Below are positions 59,992 through 64,000 of a stretch of DNA of 64,000 nucleotides, piece by piece. The stretch comes from Streptosporangium sp. NBC_01495 (GTDB taxonomy: Bacteria > Actinomycetota > Actinomycetes > Streptosporangiales > Streptosporangiaceae), in assembly GCF_036250735.1 (NCBI RefSeq), contig NZ_CP109430.1, positions 5,084,001 through 5,148,000 on the forward strand. Reading direction: 5' to 3'. The stretch's first letter is position 1. The number at the start of each line of letters is the position of its first letter. The notes below the pieces were generated by a model. That model had not been told where the DNA came from. It was given only the letters and a program-made list of their open reading frames with translations, and did no database searches. The position numbers and the translations under genes were made by a program.

Positions 59992-60852
59992 GTGAGCGCC
60001 GACGCCCGTCGCGAGCTCGGCACGTTCCTGCGTGCCCACCGGGAAACGCTCAGTCCCCGAGACATCGGCCTGCGGCCGGGAGGCCGCCGCCGCACACCGG
60101 GGCTCCGCAGGGAGGAGGTGGCCACGCTCTCCGGAGTCGGCATCGCCTGGTACACCTGGCTGGAGCAGGGCAGGGTCTCAGCCTCCCGGCAGGTGCTCGA
60201 ATCGGTGGCCAGGACCCTGAGACTCGACGACGACGGCCTCCGCCACGTGCTGGCGCTGTCCGGCCTGGCCGCCCCGAACCTGCCCGCCGATCCCACGCTG
60301 GCCGCCCGGATGCGCCCGATCCTGGACAGCTGGCCCCTGTCCCCCGCGCTGCTGCTGGACCGCCACTTCGACCTGCTGGCGTGGAACGCCGCCTACGCCG
60401 CCCTGTGGGGCGACCCGGGGCGGATCCCCGCCGAACGCCGCAACCTCATGTGGGTCATGACGGGCGATCCGCGCACGATGGGACTGCTTCGCGACTGGGA
60501 GCCCCTGGCGATGAGCGTGTTCCAGCACTTCCGGGGCCAGGCGGGCCCTTACCTGGACGACGTGCGCACCGGGGAGGTGTACGCGCTCCTGGAGCGTGAC
60601 CGCCCCGATCTGACCAACTGGTGGCAGTGCCCGTCGGTCGCCACCTTCAGCACCCGCGACGTCGTGGTCGAGGGGCCGATGACGTTCGTCTTCTCCCTCC
60701 TCCACCCGGTGGAGGAACCGGGTGCGCTGATCCTGCTGCAGACACCGCGCAACGAGGCCGACCGGCTGCGGATGGCGGCGCTGACGACAACGGCGACGAC
60801 GGCGACAGCGGCGTTGGCGGCCCGCGTGGACCCGGAACCGGCGCGCCGCTGA
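59992..60852 (+). CDS. XRE-family regulator with MmyB-like ligand domain
   Basis: 286 residues from GTG 59992, with a full AGGAGG upstream. The HTH is at about 10-80 (RTPGLRREEVATLSGVGIAW; YTWLEQGRVSASRQVLESVA). The following domain has the MmyB signature (DRHFDLLAWNAAYAALWGDP; RNLMWVMTGDP), which binds a fatty-acid-like ligand. It is divergent from the LLM oxidoreductase, 184 bp apart, and is probably its regulator. Confidence 0.87.
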   Translation: MSADARRELGTFLRAHRETLSPRDIGLRPGGRRRTPGLRREEVATLSGVGIAWYTWLEQGRVSASRQVLESVARTLRLDDDGLRHVLALSGLAAPNLPADPTLAARMRPILDSWPLSPALLLDRHFDLLAWNAAYAALWGDPGRIPAERRNLMWVMTGDPRTMGLLRDWEPLAMSVFQHFRGQAGPYLDDVRTGEVYALLERDRPDLTNWWQCPSVATFSTRDVVVEGPMTFVFSLLHPVEEPGALILLQTPRNEADRLRMAALTTTATTATAALAARVDPEPARR

Positions 60853-61046
60853 TCGGACCGGTCGGTGCTCGGCCTGTTCGCCGCGGGGCCGGGCACCGGT
60901 CAGGCCGTCCTCGAGGCGTTCACCGTGGACACCGAGCGAAGGCCCCGACGTCCTGGGAGCTCACGGCCCCGTGGAAACCCCGGCCTCGCGAGGGCTCCCG
61001 GCATCCGCGGCTGCCGGCTCGGGTCTCCGGTCGCCCCGATCGTCGA

Positions 61047-61997
61047 TCACGGCGACGGGTGACTGGTGAGGTAGCCGCCCATGGCGCGGAAGAAGTCGGT
61101 GGCGCGGTGCTCCCGGCCGTCGTCGGTGCGGATCCGCTCCACCACCACCCCGTACTCGGTGCCACCGCGCGCGCCGGGGCCGCAGACGATCGCCACCCCC
61201 TCACCGTCCGGGCGGAACACCCGGCCGGGCGTGCCGCCCAGGCGGAGCCTCGACACCGAGGCGGCCAGGATCCCGATGCGCTCGCTGTTGAAGTAGGCGA
61301 ACGTGTTGGGGTAGGGGTCCGCCTGGGCCCGGACCAGGTTCACGATGTCCCTCGCCGACCACGTCCAGTGGATCCTGCTGTCCTCGACCGAGCGTTTGTG
61401 GAAGAACGTGGCGTCGGCCGGATCCTGCTTGACCCAGTCCGTCCGGCCCGAGTCGATGAGTTCGACGGCCTCCAGGGTCATCGGCGCGAACAGCTTTATC
61501 GTCTTGTGGAACAGGTCGGTGACGGTGTCGTCGTCCTCGACCGGGACCCGGCGCTGCAGCACGATGTCGCCGAGGTCGAACTTCTCGTTCATGAAGTGGA
61601 CGGTGACGCCGACCTCGCGCTCACCGTTGATGAGGGCCCAGTTGAGCGGTGCGAAGCCCCCGTAGCGGGGCAACAGCGCGTCGTGGATGTTGATCGCGCC
61701 GTGCTTGGCCAGGCCGTAGATGTGCGGCGCCACCCAGGTGCGCCAGTCGGAGGAGACCATGAGGTCGGGGCCCAGCTCGCGCAGCCGTTCCGCCACCTCC
61801 TCGTCGTTGGCGTACCGGCGCTCCAGTACGGGGATGCCGTGCTTCGCCGCGAGATCCGCCACCGAGTCGTCCCAGATGGTCTCGTAAGCGTGATCGCTCG
61901 TTGGATGGGTGATGACGAGCGGGACCTCGTGCTCGGTCAGCAGGGCCTCCAGGACCCGGTGACCCCACGTTTGGTAGCCCATGAAGACAAGACGCAC
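61047..61997 (-). CDS. formyltransferase of an NRPS siderophore-type cluster
   Basis: 316 residues from GTG 61997 (AAAGGA upstream). The formyltransferase catalytic trio is visible: AINIHDALLPRYGGFAPLNW (Asn and His) and HFMNEKFDLGDIVLQ (Asp). It resembles Fmt but stands with MFS, MbtH-like and NRPS genes. The usual role there is N-formylation of hydroxyornithine in hydroxamate siderophores such as coelichelin. The product is inferred, as the monooxygenase gene is not in the window. Confidence 0.82.
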   Translation of the reverse strand: MRLVFMGYQTWGHRVLEALLTEHEVPLVITHPTSDHAYETIWDDSVADLAAKHGIPVLERRYANDEEVAERLRELGPDLMVSSDWRTWVAPHIYGLAKHGAINIHDALLPRYGGFAPLNWALINGEREVGVTVHFMNEKFDLGDIVLQRRVPVEDDDTVTDLFHKTIKLFAPMTLEAVELIDSGRTDWVKQDPADATFFHKRSVEDSRIHWTWSARDIVNLVRAQADPYPNTFAYFNSERIGILAASVSRLRLGGTPGRVFRPDGEGVAIVCGPGARGGTEYGVVVERIRTDDGREHRATDFFRAMGGYLTSHPSP

Positions 61998-62059
61998 GCC
62001 CTCTGTCCTTTCCGTAGGTGAAGAGTGGAGTGTGGTGACCGGGCAGGGCGGGCGTCCGT

Positions 62060-63337
62060 CTACCCTTTCCCCGCCGGCCCGGTGCGCAGTGTCCTGATCT
62101 CGCGGGTGAGCAGGAGCGGCAGGCACACCAGGGCCGCCAGCGAGCCGAGGACCCACAGCATCGGCCGGACGCCGAACACGTCGCCGAGCACGCCGCCGAT
62201 GGCGGCGCCCAGCGGGAGCGTGCCCCACACCGCGAACCGCATGGACGCGTTCATCCGGCCCTGCAGCTCCGTCGGCGTGATCGCCTGCCGCAGGCTGATC
62301 TGGTTGATGTTGTAGACCGAGATCCCCGCCAGCATCAGCCCGATCGCGACGGAGACGAGCAGCGAACCGGCGCCCGGTCCCGCCGAGGCGATGAGCAGGA
62401 TCGGCAGGACCGCCAGCAGCGCGGCGCCGACCAGCGTCGGCCCCAGCCCCAGGGTCCTGACCACCCGCGCGTTGACCATCGCGCCGAGCAGGGCGCCCGC
62501 GTTGCCCAGGGTCAGGATGAGCCCGAGCGTGCCGGGCGTGAGGTCGAGGTCGTTGAGCGCGAACACCACCAGCAGCGCGGTCAGCGCGCCACCGAGCCCG
62601 ATCAGGTTCATCAGTGCCGTGCACATGGCGATCGCCCGCAGCGTGCGGTTGCCGAAGACGAACCGCAACCCCTCGCCGATCTCCGTGGCCATCCTCCGCC
62701 GCGGGGCGGCGGGTTCCGGCCCGGTGGTGGCGGGACGACTGGTGATCATGCTGACCAGCACGGCCGACACCAGGTAGCCGGCCACGTTGAACAGCAGCAC
62801 GAACGGCGCGATCAGCACCTGGATGAGCAGTCCGCCGAGGCTCGGTCCCCCCAGGTACGCGATCGACCTGGACACCTCCAGCCGGGTGTTGCCCGCGGGA
62901 ATGTCCTCGGTCTCGACCACCGAGGGCAGGAACGCCTGGTCGGCGATGTCGAAGAACACCGTCTGCACCCCGACCAGCAGGCCGACGACCAGCATCAGCC
63001 CGATGCTCAGCATGTCGAACAGGTAGGCGATCGGCAGGGTCGCGAGGACCACCATCCGCCCGACGTCGGTGAAGATCAGAATGCGGCGCCGGTCCCAGCG
63101 GTCGACCCACACGCCCGCGGGCAGCGAGACCAGCAGGAACGGCAGGGTTTCCGCGGCCACGAGCAGGCCGACCTGGGTGGTGGACGCGTTGAGCACGGTC
63201 AGCGCGATCACCGGGATGGCGAAGAAGGTGATCTGCGAGCCGATCTGGCTGACCGTCTGGGCCGCCCACAGCAGGGTGAAGTCACGGTGACGCCAGAGAC
63301 TTCGCCGGTCCGCGGTGGGCGTGGCCTTGCTGTCCAT
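62060..63337 (-). CDS. MFS exporter (DHA3/EntS-like)
   Basis: 425 residues from ATG 63337. About 12 membrane segments begin at FTLLWAAQTVSQIGSQITFF, followed by LPAGVWVDRWDRRRILIFTD, the MFS loop 2-3 motif. The type matches enterobactin-exporter-like proteins found in siderophore clusters. It lies 34 bp after the MbtH-like gene and 62 bp before the formyltransferase, in one operon. Confidence 0.87.
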   Translation of the reverse strand: MDSKATPTADRRSLWRHRDFTLLWAAQTVSQIGSQITFFAIPVIALTVLNASTTQVGLLVAAETLPFLLVSLPAGVWVDRWDRRRILIFTDVGRMVVLATLPIAYLFDMLSIGLMLVVGLLVGVQTVFFDIADQAFLPSVVETEDIPAGNTRLEVSRSIAYLGGPSLGGLLIQVLIAPFVLLFNVAGYLVSAVLVSMITSRPATTGPEPAAPRRRMATEIGEGLRFVFGNRTLRAIAMCTALMNLIGLGGALTALLVVFALNDLDLTPGTLGLILTLGNAGALLGAMVNARVVRTLGLGPTLVGAALLAVLPILLIASAGPGAGSLLVSVAIGLMLAGISVYNINQISLRQAITPTELQGRMNASMRFAVWGTLPLGAAIGGVLGDVFGVRPMLWVLGSLAALVCLPLLLTREIRTLRTGPAGKG

Positions 63338-63371
63338 GATGGGGGGTGTCCCTTTCTCCGTCGGTGCCGAC

Positions 63372-63569
63372 TCAGCCGGCGGCAAGGTGCTCGCGCAGCG
63401 AGCGCGGGCGCATGTCGGTCCACACCCGCTCGATCCGGTCGAGGCAGGTCTCGCGGTCGCCGACGGTCCCCTCCTCGGTCCATCCGGGGGGCAGGGCACG
63501 TCCGACGGGCCAGATCGAGTACTGGTCCTCGTCGTTGCGGACGACGCGGTAGTCGGTGGGGTCGGTCAT
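63372..63569 (-). CDS. MbtH-like protein
   Basis: 65 residues, the typical length. It shows NDEDQYSIWPVGRALPPGW and a C-terminal WTDMRPRSLREHL, the family signatures. MbtH-like proteins bind and activate NRPS adenylation domains. GAGGAG precedes the ATG. It lies 32 bp after the NRPS gene that runs off the window. Confidence 0.95.
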   Translation of the reverse strand: MTDPTDYRVVRNDEDQYSIWPVGRALPPGWTEEGTVGDRETCLDRIERVWTDMRPRSLREHLAAG

Positions 63570-63601
63570 GGACACTCCTCGCGGTGATTCCTCTTGCCTG
63601 T

Positions 63602-64000
63602 TCAATGGGATGGGCGTGTCACGGACAGCAGGTCGGCGACCGGCCGGTCCAGCCCGTCGGCCAGGGCGTCGAGCACGCGCCTGACGTGGTGCAGCAGCTC
63701 CACGGCGCGCTCGTCCGACACCTGCTCGCGGTAGTAGCTCACCTTCAGCAGCAGGGCGGGGTCCGGCCAGACGACCAGCCGCAACGTCTCGTCGCCGGGG
63801 GCGCCGTTGGCGATCGGGTTCCAGCCCGCGAGCCGCGACTGCAGCCGCCCGTCGAACGGGAAGTTCTCGACGACGATCTCCGAGTCGTAGAGCCGGTCGG
63901 CGTCGTCGAGACCGCACCAGCGCTGGACGTCCAGGGGCGAGACGTATTCGAACCCGGCCGCCTCGGCGTGGTTGTCCTGCAGGCCGCGCAGCCAGTCCCG
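63602..64000 (-). CDS. C-terminal end of a nonribosomal peptide synthetase (partial)
   Basis: 132 residues of an open frame entering from the right edge. RLYDSEIVVENFPFDGRLQS followed by LRLVVWPDPALLLKVSYYRE is the late part of a condensation or epimerization-type domain, and the chain ends shortly after. So the last NRPS module ends in a C-like domain without a thioesterase, at least in this protein. Its identity needs the sequence beyond 64000. Confidence 0.85.
   Translation of the reverse strand, partial: RDWLRGLQDNHAEAAGFEYVSPLDVQRWCGLDDADRLYDSEIVVENFPFDGRLQSRLAGWNPIANGAPGDETLRLVVWPDPALLLKVSYYREQVSDERAVELLHHVRRVLDALADGLDRPVADLLSVTRPSH

Overview
The window is high-G+C DNA from an actinomycete. 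The gene families (zinc-independent ribosomal proteins with a CobW-type partner, STAND/WD40 HTH proteins, F420/LLM oxidoreductases, MmyB-like regulators, carbohydrate ABC transporters without their own ATPase, NRPS with MbtH) and several apparently leaderless promoters suggest Streptosporangiales or a close relative. No rRNA, tRNA or CRISPR array was seen. All calls come from reading the sequence; no database search was run.

Layout. 1-2.6 kb: the end of an acyl-CoA dehydrogenase, a double-HTH MerR regulator and a membrane-anchored protein. 2.7-5.0 kb: a zinc-starvation operon (rpmB, rpsN, rpmF, an Mrf/CobW-like protein, rpsR) behind a likely Zur box. 5.1-6.3 kb: two small genes. 6.3-8.2 kb, reverse strand: a cobalamin riboswitch followed by six ORFs, each joined to the next by a 4-nt start/stop overlap. 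Only a FhuF-like [2Fe-2S] protein and a thioredoxin-like ferredoxin are recognisable there. 8.2-10.9 kb: debris, comprising a truncated FtsX permease and an integrase gene apparently split by DNA carrying a phosphotransferase. 11-15.4 kb: a YrdC/TsaC-like protein, a secreted protein and a STAND-WD40 protein. 15.7-21.2 kb: a single-chain acyl-CoA carboxylase. 21.5-29.4 kb: regulators beside small enzyme genes, a histidine kinase and a spermidine synthase-like protein.

29.5-35.7 kb is the most unusual part. A 30-31 bp direct repeat flanks a reverse-strand operon (unknown, Cys-rich unknown, DapF-like epimerase, D-Ala-D-Ala-ligase-like ATP-grasp enzyme, C39-like peptidase), a divergent TPR regulator and a PPOX-fold protein. 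The regulator is visibly less GC-rich than its surroundings. It looks like a mobile island that makes or modifies a small peptide or D-amino-acid amide.

36-47.5 kb is a sugar-acid locus: uronate dehydrogenase-like SDR, dihydrodipicolinate-synthase-family dehydratase, enolase-superfamily dehydratase and an oxidoreductase-DUF6807 fusion. Opposite lie a LacI regulator, a CUT1 transporter and a second oxidoreductase. Four copies of one LacI-type operator (TGCAANNNGTTG) tie the two sides together. 47.7-60.9 kb holds a TetR regulator, an APC permease, a cyclooxygenase-like heme peroxidase lacking its distal histidine, a NACHT NTPase with a Gly-Leu repeat membrane domain, argG, an LLM oxidoreductase and an XRE regulator. 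61.0-64.0 kb is the edge of an NRPS cluster (formyltransferase, MFS exporter, MbtH-like protein, NRPS C-terminus), probably for a hydroxamate siderophore.
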